A stretch of 64,000 nucleotides of DNA from Gammaproteobacteria bacterium (GTDB taxonomy: Bacteria > Pseudomonadota > Gammaproteobacteria > JABCZS01). The notes beneath the pieces were generated by a model. That model was not told the origin of the DNA. It did not search any database and saw only the letters and a list, made by a program, of their open reading frames with translations. The position numbers were made by a program, and so were the translations under genes. Shown here piece by piece: positions 25,722-33,814 of this stretch (position 1 is its first letter; each line of letters opens with the position of its first letter). Location of the stretch: NCBI GenBank assembly GCA_021773275.1, contig JAJFKJ010000019.1:1-64000 (forward strand). Reading direction: 5' to 3'.

Positions 25722-28250
25722 TTATTCTTCAGGCTTCGGCTCAGCGCTTGTATTTTCTGCTTCGGAACCTTTAGTACCCGAGTAAGGGCGTAGGTGATTA
25801 GCACGACGGCGCGGGTATTTATTACCACGACGTTGTTGTCTTTGTTCGCCTTCGCCGCTGCTGCTAGTAGTAGTGTCATTACCCGCATTCGCTGCAGTAA
25901 CATCAACAAGCTTGGTTTCTTTTGCAAGCGGGCTGTTGTTAAAGTTGCTTGCAGGTGTTTGTGGCACTACAGGCAATTGCTCAGGAGCTGCTGCAGGTGG
26001 TTGTGAATCCATCGGTAATGATCTGGATTCATGGCTGATAGCCCCAGTGTTGATTGCTTGATCATTTGGTGGTTGCTGTGTGCGTGTTTCTTGCTGTCTG
26101 TCGCTGTTTTGTGGGCGACGACGGCCACGATTTTGGCCACCACGGCTGTTGCCACGGCGATCATCACGCTCATTAAGATTACCTTGTTGTCCACGATCAT
26201 CACGCTCCGTGCGGTTACCTTGTTGTCCACGATCATCACGCTCTGTGCGGTTACCTTGTTGGCCGCGATCATCCCGCTCATTGCGGTTACCTTGTTGGCC
26301 GCGATTGCCTTGTTGACCGCGATCATTGCGATCACCACGATTACTGTGTTGGCCACGATCATTACGTCCACCACTGCGTGGGTTGCGACCACCGCGTTCG
26401 CCATCACGATCATTTCGTTCGTTGTTGCGGCGGTTGTTATTGCGATTACGGTTGCCACCACGATCATTACGGTTTCTGTTGTCGCTGGAACGCTGGCGAC
26501 CTCTATGGTGTCTTTGCTCTGATTGACGACGACCACCACAATGTTGCTTTGGTTTTTTCGATTTAAACAAACTAGCAATACCAGAAAACACACTTTGCAA
26601 ACATTTTTTCAGCAAAGAAACCACTGGAGGTTTTTCTTGTGAAAGAAAATCAATTGCAGGCGGTGCAGCAGTTGTTTTTGTAATTTGCTCTTCAGCTTTT
26701 TCTTCAGCAGTAGCTACGGCCATAGCCTTCGCCATATTATAACTGGAAGAGTCGCTCATTAGCGCTACTTCATCAACACGTACACGTTTAATTTCATAAT
26801 GCGGTGTTTGCAATTCAACGATAGGCATAATAACAACACGCGCACTATGGCGGCTTTCGACCTCTGTAAGCATATGGCGCTTTTCATTGGTTAAGTAGGT
26901 TGCAACTTCAATAGGTACTGCCACATGAATTTGTGCTGAGTTGTCTTTCATTGCTTCTTCTTCAACTAAGCGCATGATAGCAACAGAAAGTGAAGCGACG
27001 CTACGAATAACACCTTGGCCACTGCAACGCGGGCAAGGTTCTTGAATTGTTTCACCTAAAGATGAACGCAAACGTTGGCGCGACATTTCGAGCAAACCAA
27101 AGCGAGAGATGCGACCAATTTGAACGCGGGCGCGATCCACACGTAGCGCATCACGCAGGCGATTCTCAACAGCGCGCTGGTTAGCAGTAGGTGTCATATC
27201 AATAAAGTCGATAACGATTAGGCCACCGATGTCACGTAGACGTAATTGTCTAGCGATTTCATCGGCTGCTTCTAGGTTAGTGGTTAAAGCAGTTTCTTCA
27301 ATATCGCCACCCTTAGTGGCGCGAGCCGAGTTAATATCGATACTGATCAATGCTTCAGTATGGTCAATTACCAGTGAGCCGCCCGAGGGGAGGTGAAGTT
27401 CACGATGGAAAGCTGATTCAATTTGTGATTCAATCTGGAACCGAGAAAACAACGGCACTTTGTCTGTGTGCAATTTTACGCGACTTAGAGCTTCTGGACG
27501 TAGGCGTTCAATATACTGACGCGTTTTTTGATAATAGAGTTCATTATCAATAATAATTTCACCAATATCGTCACGTAGGTGATCCCGCACAGCGCGTGCA
27601 ATGATGTCACGTTCTTGGTGAATTAACGAAGGCGGGCTCAAAGTATCGATTGCTTTTTGGATATCTTCCCAGCGTTTAACTAGAACCGACAAATCCCATT
27701 CTAATTCTTCGGAAGAACGGCCAACGCCTGCGGTTCGGACAATTAAGCCCATGCCGTCAGGAGCGACTAAGCGGTCCATGGTTTCTTTAAGTTCGTCGCG
27801 TTCGTCGCCTTCAATGCGGCGCGAGATGCCACCGGCGCGAGGATTATTAGGCATCAGTACCAAATAACAACCTGCGAGCGTGATAAATGTCGTGAGTGCA
27901 GCACCCTTGGTGCCACGCTCTTCTTTATCGACCTGTATCAGTATCTGTTGGCCAACTTTGAGAATATCTTTAATATTCGGGCGGCCATCAAATGTTTCTT
28001 CTTTTTTATTACCTTCTTGCCAGTATTCGCGTGCGATTTCTTTTACAGGCAAAAACCCGTGTCTATCGGCGCCGAAATCAATAAAGGCTGCATTCAAACT
28101 GGGTTCAAGGTTTTTAACAGTGCCCAGGTAAATGTTACCTTTCTTTTGAACTTTGCCAGTATTCTCAAGGTCTAAGTCGTAAATATGTTGGCCATCGACC
28201 AATGCAACCCAGATTTCCTCTGCCATTGCATTAATTAACATTCTTTTCAT
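25722..28250 (-). CDS. rne: Ribonuclease E
   Basis: RNase E is the membrane-associated endonuclease that starts mRNA decay and processes rRNA and tRNA. The 842 residues begin MKRMLINA as in E. coli. The S1 domain follows (about 36-120). The catalytic aspartates correspond to D305 (ISIDINSA) and D348 (VIDFIDM), and the zinc link is CPRC (C406, C409). After about residue 530 the protein is a long Arg/Gly/Asn/Gln-rich disordered scaffold with 12-residue tandem repeats (RGQQGNRTERDD type), then an acidic end. It is shorter than E. coli RNase E (1061), the difference being in the C-terminal scaffold. Divergent from rluC, as in other gammaproteobacteria. Confidence 0.95.
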   Translation of the reverse strand: MKRMLINAMAEEIWVALVDGQHIYDLDLENTGKVQKKGNIYLGTVKNLEPSLNAAFIDFGADRHGFLPVKEIAREYWQEGNKKEETFDGRPNIKDILKVGQQILIQVDKEERGTKGAALTTFITLAGCYLVLMPNNPRAGGISRRIEGDERDELKETMDRLVAPDGMGLIVRTAGVGRSSEELEWDLSVLVKRWEDIQKAIDTLSPPSLIHQERDIIARAVRDHLRDDIGEIIIDNELYYQKTRQYIERLRPEALSRVKLHTDKVPLFSRFQIESQIESAFHRELHLPSGGSLVIDHTEALISIDINSARATKGGDIEETALTTNLEAADEIARQLRLRDIGGLIVIDFIDMTPTANQRAVENRLRDALRVDRARVQIGRISRFGLLEMSRQRLRSSLGETIQEPCPRCSGQGVIRSVASLSVAIMRLVEEEAMKDNSAQIHVAVPIEVATYLTNEKRHMLTEVESRHSARVVIMPIVELQTPHYEIKRVRVDEVALMSDSSSYNMAKAMAVATAEEKAEEQITKTTAAPPAIDFLSQEKPPVVSLLKKCLQSVFSGIASLFKSKKPKQHCGGRRQSEQRHHRGRQRSSDNRNRNDRGGNRNRNNNRRNNERNDRDGERGGRNPRSGGRNDRGQHSNRGDRNDRGQQGNRGQQGNRNERDDRGQQGNRTERDDRGQQGNRTERDDRGQQGNLNERDDRRGNSRGGQNRGRRRPQNSDRQQETRTQQPPNDQAINTGAISHESRSLPMDSQPPAAAPEQLPVVPQTPASNFNNSPLAKETKLVDVTAANAGNDTTTSSSGEGEQRQQRRGNKYPRRRANHLRPYSGTKGSEAENTSAEPKPEE
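26165..26308 (-). repeat. Four tandem 36-base repeats inside rne
   Basis: Units begin at 26165, 26201, 26237 and 26273 and encode RGQQGN followed by RTERDD, LNERDD or RNERDD. A partial fifth unit (RGQQGN only) follows. They form part of the RNA-binding scaffold of RNase E. Near identity of neighbouring units points to recent slippage, so the copy number may vary. Confidence 0.85.
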
Positions 28251-28531
28251 GATTATTCATTCCTTTTGTAGTGTACGACACTCACAAATCAGTCGGAATG
28301 ACAGGGCAGTTGGTTAATACCAACATTTAGGATAGCTATTTCTTAAGAGCTAAAAGTAAAAGCTCTGCTTTAAAAATCGTTTCCTTTACGGCCTACGGCG
28401 GTCATGTCTTGCGACCGGCTCAATCAGGGCCTTGCCTGCCACCATCTTGTCTGGGTGCGCACTTGCATCTTCAGTTTACGCTAAACGGTGAATATTATGA
28501 TGATTCAACAGCTTAGCTATATTTTCATATA
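28251..28531 (-). promoter_or_regulatory. rne leader and divergent rne-rluC regulatory region
   Basis: A 281-base region without a gene. On the rne strand it contains two clear hairpins: CGGTC/GACCG arms at 28413-28417 and 28399-28403 with a 9-base loop, and AGAGCT/AGCTCT arms at 28361-28366 and 28346-28351. In E. coli the long structured rne 5' UTR mediates autoregulation by RNase E cleavage; a similar role here is inferred from position and structure only. The rne start is preceded by an AAAGGAAT ribosome binding site. Confidence 0.45.
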
Positions 28532-28570
28532 TTGATATTAACATGTATTAAGATAGGTTACAATGCGCAA

Positions 28571-29485
28571 ATGAATTATACAATCAGTACAGAAGAAGCC
28601 GGCGGTAGGGTAGATAACTTCCTTTTTAAGCATTTGAAGGGCGTACCCAAAAGTCGTGTTTATCGCGCCATTCGTGGTGGTGAAGTCCGGGTTAACAAAG
28701 GCCGTAAAAAGCCTGATTATAAGCTGCAACCCGGTGATATCGTTCGCATTCCTCCCATACGTGTCGAGGAACGTGAGCCTCATGAGATTTCAGAAGGCCT
28801 GGCTGCCAAGCTCAGGGCCGCGATCCTGTATGAGGATGAAGGCCTATTTGTGCTCAATAAGCCACCAGGCATCCCTGTACACGGTGGCAGTGGGGTCAAT
28901 ATCGGCGTGATTGAAGCGATGCGCTTAAGCTACCCTAAGCTGAAACACCTGGATCTGGTCCATCGCCTTGATAAAGATACCTCGGGTTGCTTGATGATTG
29001 CCAAAAAGCGCTCGGTCTTAAAAGTGCTGCATGCGGCTTTGCGTGAAGGCACCATTCAAAAAACCTATTTGGCACTGGTTGTTGGGCATTGGCCAAAATC
29101 ATTGCAAAAAATTGATGCGCCATTACGCAAGCATCACCTTGAATCAGGTGAGCGCATGGTGAAAGTCGATCTAGAAGACGGCAAGGCTGCCTTGACTTAT
29201 GTTAAGCCATTGGAGTATTACCCCGGAGTGACGCTACTTGAGATTAATCTCAAAACAGGTCGCACGCACCAGATACGGGTGCATACAGCTATCCATAAAC
29301 ACCCGGTCCTAGGCGATGAAAAATATGGTAATCGCGCTGCTAACAAAGAAGCGAAAACTAAGGGCATCACACGCATTGCATTACATGCTAGCGAATTAAA
29401 CATCAATTGCCCTGAAATTGGGCTACAATTGCAAATAAAAGCAGAAAAACCCAAATGGAATATTGATGGCGGAATTACCCTATAA
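28571..29485 (+). CDS. rluC: 23S rRNA pseudouridine synthase
   Basis: RluC converts uridines 955, 2504 and 2580 of 23S rRNA (E. coli numbering) to pseudouridine. The N-terminal S4 domain (GGRVDNFLFKHLKGVPKSRVYRAIRGGEVRVNKG) is followed by the catalytic RluA-type domain with HRLDKDTSGCLMIAKK, which carries the essential aspartate, and GRTHQIRVH. I set the start at 28571 (MNYTISTEE), giving 304 residues and matching family length; an upstream in-frame start at 28532 is unlikely. It overlaps the HAD gene by 20 bases. Confidence 0.92.
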   Translation: MNYTISTEEAGGRVDNFLFKHLKGVPKSRVYRAIRGGEVRVNKGRKKPDYKLQPGDIVRIPPIRVEEREPHEISEGLAAKLRAAILYEDEGLFVLNKPPGIPVHGGSGVNIGVIEAMRLSYPKLKHLDLVHRLDKDTSGCLMIAKKRSVLKVLHAALREGTIQKTYLALVVGHWPKSLQKIDAPLRKHHLESGERMVKVDLEDGKAALTYVKPLEYYPGVTLLEINLKTGRTHQIRVHTAIHKHPVLGDEKYGNRAANKEAKTKGITRIALHASELNINCPEIGLQLQIKAEKPKWNIDGGITL

Positions 29486-30125
29486 ACTCCTGGTTTTCGA
29501 CTGGGATGGCACCCTCATGGATTCAACAGCACATATTGTTCTCAGTGTGCAAAAGGCTATAGAGGAGTTGCATTTGCCCCCCGTAGAAGAACGCGTTATT
29601 CGCAGCTTTATTGGGATGTCGCGTGATGATGCGCTAAAAGCAGCGATGCCCGATCTCGGCCCCGCTATGCAAAAGGCATTGGTCAAATCTTATGAAGAAC
29701 ATTTTTTCACCCTTGAAGAAATGCCAATCCAACCCTTTAAAGGTGCCATTGAGGTATTACAACAATTGCATCAAGAAGGTTATCAGCTCGCTGTCGCCAC
29801 GGGTAAAAGCCGGCGCGGTTTATCGCTCGACCTAGATCATTACAATTTACAAGGATTATTCATGGCAACGCGCTGTGGTGGCGAGGGCTTTTCAAAACCC
29901 CACCCCCAGGTGCTGCTTGAAATATTGCAGCTTGCAGCCGTAGAGACACATGAGGCCTTGATGATTGGCGATAGTGAATATGACCTCATCATGGCACGCC
30001 AGTCAGGCGTGGAAAGTTTAGCCGTAAGTTACGGTGTGCAAAGTAAAGACATACTGCTAGAATGTAAACCATTAGATTGCATTGACAGTATTACTGATTT
30101 GCCGGCCTGGCTTGCAAGTAGATAA
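29466..30125 (+). CDS. HAD-family phosphatase (phosphoglycolate phosphatase-like)
   Basis: A 219-residue haloacid dehalogenase hydrolase, subfamily IA. Motif I is VFDWDGTLMDS with the nucleophile Asp, motif II VATGKSRRGL, motif III the KPHPQ lysine and motif IV MIGDSEYDLIMARQSG. A helical cap lies between residues 18 and 85. The same family sits between rluC and sppA in Pseudomonas. The substrate is unknown; phosphoglycolate or another small phosphate ester is likely. The start is ATG 29466, inside the end of rluC. Confidence 0.85.
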   Translation: MAELPYKLLVFDWDGTLMDSTAHIVLSVQKAIEELHLPPVEERVIRSFIGMSRDDALKAAMPDLGPAMQKALVKSYEEHFFTLEEMPIQPFKGAIEVLQQLHQEGYQLAVATGKSRRGLSLDLDHYNLQGLFMATRCGGEGFSKPHPQVLLEILQLAAVETHEALMIGDSEYDLIMARQSGVESLAVSYGVQSKDILLECKPLDCIDSITDLPAWLASR

Positions 30126-30143
30126 TTTTATAAGGAGATAAAC

Positions 30144-31100
30144 GTGCAAGAAGAACCCACACAACCGTCACAAAAATGGCAAGAAAAAATCCTCGATAGA
30201 ATTTTATTTGCATCAATTAAAGAACAGCGCGCGAAACGCCGCTGGGGGATATTTTTTAAGCTGATATTCTTTGCTTATCTTGTTGCTGTGCTTTTTATGT
30301 TTTTACCTAAAGACTACCGCAGTAAAGCCGTGGCAAAAGGCCATGTTGCGCTGATTAAAATTGATGGCATCATTGATGCCCAGTCATCGGTCAATGCCAA
30401 TGATGTGATGAAGTCTTTAAAATCTGCTTTTGAAAATCAACATGCTGAAGCTGTTATTCTTGAGCTTAACAGCCCAGGCGGTAGCCCGGTACAATCCGGC
30501 GAAATCTATGATGAAATTTTACGGTTAAGACAAGAGCACCCGTACAAACCAATCTATGGTGTCATCACTGATGGTTGCGCATCGGGTTGTTATTATATTG
30601 CTGCGGCAACTGATGAAATTTATGCCAACGAAGCCAGCATGGTAGGTTCAATAGGTGTAATGTTTAATGGCTTTGGTTTTGTCGATCTAATCCAAAAAGT
30701 GGGTGTTGAGCGTCGTTTAATTACAGCGGGTAGCAATAAAGGTTTTCTTGACCCATTTGAACCTAGTAATCCTGAAGATGTCGATTTCATGGAAGACCTT
30801 CTAGATATCGTACACGAGCAATTTATTGCCAAAGTAAAATTGCGTCGCGAAACTAAACTCAGCCAAGACCCAGAAATATTCAGCGGTCTTATTTGGACAG
30901 GCCAACAAGGGATACCTTTAGGCTTGGTAGACCATTTAGGCAGTGTTAATTTTGTCGCACGTGAAGTCATTGGCCAGGAAACGCTTGTAGACTATACGCA
31001 ACAACGCGGTTTTGCTGATTTCTTGTCAGGCTCGCTAGGCACGCAAGCAGCGCATGAAAGCGTTTTACGTTTATTGGCACCCAGTCACGCTTTAAGGTAG
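30144..31100 (+). CDS. sppA: Signal peptide peptidase SppA, short S49 form
   Basis: An inner-membrane serine protease that degrades cleaved signal peptides. The 318-residue protein has a cytosolic N-terminus, one membrane helix (IFFKLIFFAYLVAVLFMFL, about 36-54) and one S49 domain. The catalytic serine is in DGCASGCYYIAAA and the general-base lysine in AGSNKGFLDPF, by comparison with Bacillus SppA. This is the short single-domain form, not the 618-residue E. coli form. It starts with GTG, with AAGGAG 7 bases upstream. Confidence 0.88.
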   Translation: MQEEPTQPSQKWQEKILDRILFASIKEQRAKRRWGIFFKLIFFAYLVAVLFMFLPKDYRSKAVAKGHVALIKIDGIIDAQSSVNANDVMKSLKSAFENQHAEAVILELNSPGGSPVQSGEIYDEILRLRQEHPYKPIYGVITDGCASGCYYIAAATDEIYANEASMVGSIGVMFNGFGFVDLIQKVGVERRLITAGSNKGFLDPFEPSNPEDVDFMEDLLDIVHEQFIAKVKLRRETKLSQDPEIFSGLIWTGQQGIPLGLVDHLGSVNFVAREVIGQETLVDYTQQRGFADFLSGSLGTQAAHESVLRLLAPSHALR

Positions 31101-31110
31101 GAGATAAATC

Positions 31111-31470
31111 ATGGAACGATTACTGAATGCTGAAAAATTGGTTAAACCCTTAGCGTGGTTTGCAATTGCTATTAGTGTTATTACCTGGGGGCTAGAACTT
31201 GCCCACATGGTTGAAGCTTGTCCTTATTGCCAAACACAACGCACAATGATGGGCCTTGCCGGTATCGTGATGCTATTGCCATGGGTAAATATCATTACGC
31301 GCTACTTTGTACTCGTATTTGCATTTTTTGGTGCCCATGTTGCGGCAACACAAATGTTCAATAACTTCTACAAAAAAGCCTTTGACGCGCCTTGGATCTA
31401 CTTGGCAGCCTGCGCGTTGTTAATTTTGCTGGGGCAGATTATTGTGACATTTACGCGTCGCGACCAATAA
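31111..31470 (+). CDS. Small four-helix membrane protein with a DsbB-like CxxC
   Basis: A 119-residue protein made almost wholly of four predicted membrane helices (about 13-30, 45-60, 62-80 and 93-113). After helix 1 comes ACPYCQTQRTMMGL, which looks like the CPLC plus Gln-Arg segment at the start of helix 2 in DsbB proteins (quinone-linked disulfide oxidases). The second DsbB cysteine pair is missing; I see no other cysteines in a loop. It may be a minimal redox protein or a DsbB-derived relic. GGAGAT precedes the ATG and it follows sppA closely. Its end overlaps maf on the other strand by 20 bases. Function uncertain. Confidence 0.6.
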   Translation: MERLLNAEKLVKPLAWFAIAISVITWGLELAHMVEACPYCQTQRTMMGLAGIVMLLPWVNIITRYFVLVFAFFGAHVAATQMFNNFYKKAFDAPWIYLAACALLILLGQIIVTFTRRDQ

Positions 31471-32038
31471 TAGGCAGCCCAAAATATTCTAATAGATTCA
31501 CGGTTTGAATCAACGGTAGCCCGATCAATGCGGTCGGGTCATCGCTTTGCACATATTCGGTCAAAGCAATACCTGCTTGCTCAATTTTAAAGCCACCACA
31601 GCACGCGTAAGGGGTATCTAGTCTCAGATAAGCATCAATTTGCGCTTCTGTTAGGGGCTTAAATTTAACCTCAGTAGTGTCTAGCGCTACTTCAAAATCT
31701 TCCCCGCGCACTACGCAAACACCAGTGTAGAACCATACGGATTGGCCTTGCATCCGCTGCCATTGCTGGCTAGCCGCTTGATGGTTCATAGGTTTACGGA
31801 TCAGGTCATCGCCAAGCCCAGCCACCTGATCTGAGCCAATAACGATGGCATCAGGGTTGGTTTTAGCAATAGCCCGGGCTTTGCCAATACTGAGGCGTTC
31901 AGCCATTTCAGCCAGTGGCTCATCGGGTAGGCGTGATTCATCAATATCAGGGCTGATGCACTCAAAAGGTAAGGGTAGACGGCCCAACAAAGCACGGCGA
32001 TTCGGCGATGAGGAGGCAAGAATAAGCTGTTTTGGCAT
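31451..32038 (-). CDS. maf: Maf/YceF nucleoside triphosphate pyrophosphatase
   Basis: Maf proteins hydrolyse non-canonical or methylated NTPs; the YceF branch prefers 7-methyl-GTP. The signature LILASSSPNRRALLGRL, the SPDIDES loop, KARAI, and VIGSDQVA with the catalytic aspartate are all present, then TEVKFKPLT. The start at 32038 (MPKQLILASS) gives 195 residues, the normal length; an ATG four codons earlier (32050) is possible. Divergent from yceD, as maf/yceF is in E. coli, which supports the YceF assignment. Confidence 0.9.
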   Translation of the reverse strand: MPKQLILASSSPNRRALLGRLPLPFECISPDIDESRLPDEPLAEMAERLSIGKARAIAKTNPDAIVIGSDQVAGLGDDLIRKPMNHQAASQQWQRMQGQSVWFYTGVCVVRGEDFEVALDTTEVKFKPLTEAQIDAYLRLDTPYACCGGFKIEQAGIALTEYVQSDDPTALIGLPLIQTVNLLEYFGLPIIGRDA

Positions 32039-32072
32039 AGTAAGTACCATCGATTAAAGAAATTAGATCAGG

Positions 32073-32078
32073 TATAAT
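32073..32078 (+). promoter_or_regulatory. TATAAT box immediately before yceD
   Basis: A perfect TATAAT lies only 4 bases before the first ATG of yceD (32082) and 7 before the second (32085). If used, transcription would start at or near the second ATG, giving a leaderless message. No clear -35 element is seen, so this may instead be fortuitous. Confidence 0.3.
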
Positions 32079-32081
32079 AGC

Positions 32082-32573
32082 ATGATGAAAACGAATATAC
32101 CCGAATACATTAAGTTTGAGCAGGCTAAAAGCCAAGATCTCAATATCAATGGGTTATTGCCTATCAAAGCACTGCCACGCCTGTTGGATGCTTTGCCCCA
32201 TGGCGGTAGCGATGTCCATGTTGAGATTCATAGCGATATTGATGTTAATAAACGGCTGGTTCTCAATACCCAGTTTAAGGTCTCAGCCGGGCTGGATTGT
32301 CAACGTTGTATGGATGCCTATCAGCACCCTATAGTGTCGCAGTTACAGTTTTTGCCAATCTTTAATGAAGAACAGATGGAGTTGCTCGCTCCCGAGCAAG
32401 AGCCTTTGCTGCTCGAGGACGGAAAAATCAACCTTTTCAAGATGATAGAAGATGAGCTATTGCTTAGCCTGCCTATTATCCCTTTACATCCAAGCGCTGA
32501 TTGCAGCGTTAAATTAGAAACAATTAGCCCAAAAGCGTCACAATTTGATATACTGGCGACTTTGAAAAACTAG
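32082..32573 (+). CDS. yceD: YceD family protein (DUF177), 23S rRNA accumulation
   Basis: YceD/DUF177 proteins are needed for normal 23S rRNA levels and are nearly always encoded before rpmF, as here. The 163-residue protein has the typical N-terminal beta region and the CQRCMDAY motif (about 74-81), then an acidic segment and a C-terminal conserved region ending in NPxxSQF-like SPKASQFDIL. The initiator may be ATG 32082 or the adjacent ATG 32085. No enzymatic activity is known. Confidence 0.88.
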   Translation: MMKTNIPEYIKFEQAKSQDLNINGLLPIKALPRLLDALPHGGSDVHVEIHSDIDVNKRLVLNTQFKVSAGLDCQRCMDAYQHPIVSQLQFLPIFNEEQMELLAPEQEPLLLEDGKINLFKMIEDELLLSLPIIPLHPSADCSVKLETISPKASQFDILATLKN

Positions 32574-32582
32574 GAGAAAACT

Positions 32583-32774
32583 ATGGCTGTTCAAAAAAGT
32601 CGTAAATCCCGCTCGAAGCGCAATATGCGCCGTGCCAATGATAGCGTTGCCTCAGCTACTTTAGCAACCGATTCTACTACCGGTGAGATACATCTGCGTC
32701 ACCATGTGACTGCTAGCGGCATGTACCGTGGTAAGCAAGTTATTGCCCAAGCCGAAGAAGTAGAAGAAGAGTAG
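32583..32774 (+). CDS. rpmF: 50S ribosomal protein L32
   Basis: L32 binds 23S rRNA in the large subunit. The start [20 protein letters not shown] and [14 protein letters not shown] are diagnostic. The zinc-ribbon cysteines found in some L32 proteins are absent, as in E. coli L32. AGGAGAAAA precedes the ATG. It lies between yceD and plsX, the standard order. Confidence 0.96.
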   Translation: MAVQKSRKSRSKRNMRRANDSVASATLATDSTTGEIHLRHHVTASGMYRGKQVIAQAEEVEEE

Positions 32775-32779
32775 TTGCT

Positions 32780-33814
32780 TTGGATAATATAAGCATCGCA
32801 TTAGATGCCATGGGCGGTGACCATGGCCTGTCTGTTACTGTACCTGCGTCAATTGATGCCTTGGAACGTAATGCCGAGCTTAACATTATACTCGTAGGTG
32901 ATGAGCCTCAAATTCAGCAGCATATTAAAGCCGATGGCAGAGCAGATACTGTTAAAGGTCGTATGAGCATCCAACACGCGAGTGAAATCGTTAAGATGGA
33001 TGAGCCCTTAGCGCAAGCGCTGCGCAAGAAAAAAGATTCATCGATGCGTGTTGCGATCGATCAAGTTAAAGCCCAAGAGGCCAAGGCCTGCGTGAGCGCA
33101 GGTAACACGGCTGCCTTAATGGCTATTGCCCGTTTTGTTTTGAAAACCGTACCCGGCATTGAACGCCCGGCTATTGTTGTGTCTATGCCCACAGAGCTTG
33201 GTTTTTGCCAAATGCTAGATCTTGGTGCTAACGTTGATTGCACACCTAAGCAGCTATTTCAGTTTGCCATGATGGGCGCTGTGCTTGCGACATGCAGCCA
33301 AGGCAAAGCAAGGCCGAAGGTTGCCTTGTTAAATATCGGTAAAGAAGAAATTAAAGGCAATGACATGGTAAAAGGCGCGCATGCCTTGCTAAAAAATGCT
33401 GATGATCATGTCGATTATGTTGGTTTTATTGAGTCCGATCAAATTTACAGCGGTGATGCAGATGTAGTTGTCTGCGATGGCTTTGTAGGTAACATTTCTT
33501 TGAAATCAGTAGAGGGTGTTGCCCGTGTAACATCATTTTTCTTGAAGCAAGAATTTAATCGTAATTGGTATTCGAAGCTTACGGGGCTACTTGCGCGCCC
33601 GGCACTTATGCGTGCAGCTGCACACATGGACCCACGTAATTATAATGGTGCCAGTATGCTTGGCCTTAATGGTATTGTCATTAAGAGTCATGGTGGCGCT
33701 GATCGTGTTGCGATGCGAGCGGCTATTGAATACGCGATCTTACAAGTGGAAAAAGATATTCCTGCACAGGTGAAAAATCGTGTATCCAAGCTTGTTAATC
33801 TAGGAAATGATTAA
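32780..33814 (+). CDS. plsX: Phosphate acyltransferase PlsX
   Basis: PlsX turns acyl-ACP into acyl-phosphate for the first acylation of glycerol-3-phosphate. The 344 residues contain IALDAMGGDHG, CVSAGNTAALMAIA, RPAIVVSMPT, LDLGANVDC and VKSHGGADRVA-like IKSHGGAD, all typical. It must start at a TTG (32780): no ATG or GTG lies between the upstream stop and the conserved ALDAMGGD block. It overlaps fabH by one base (TAATG). Confidence 0.93.
   Translation: MDNISIALDAMGGDHGLSVTVPASIDALERNAELNIILVGDEPQIQQHIKADGRADTVKGRMSIQHASEIVKMDEPLAQALRKKKDSSMRVAIDQVKAQEAKACVSAGNTAALMAIARFVLKTVPGIERPAIVVSMPTELGFCQMLDLGANVDCTPKQLFQFAMMGAVLATCSQGKARPKVALLNIGKEEIKGNDMVKGAHALLKNADDHVDYVGFIESDQIYSGDADVVVCDGFVGNISLKSVEGVARVTSFFLKQEFNRNWYSKLTGLLARPALMRAAAHMDPRNYNGASMLGLNGIVIKSHGGADRVAMRAAIEYAILQVEKDIPAQVKNRVSKLVNLGND

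Noticed and set aside
26031-26526. Long open frames opposite rne with biased compositions
   Set aside because: They are shadows of the Arg/Gly/Asn-rich repeat region of RNase E and lack any family signature.
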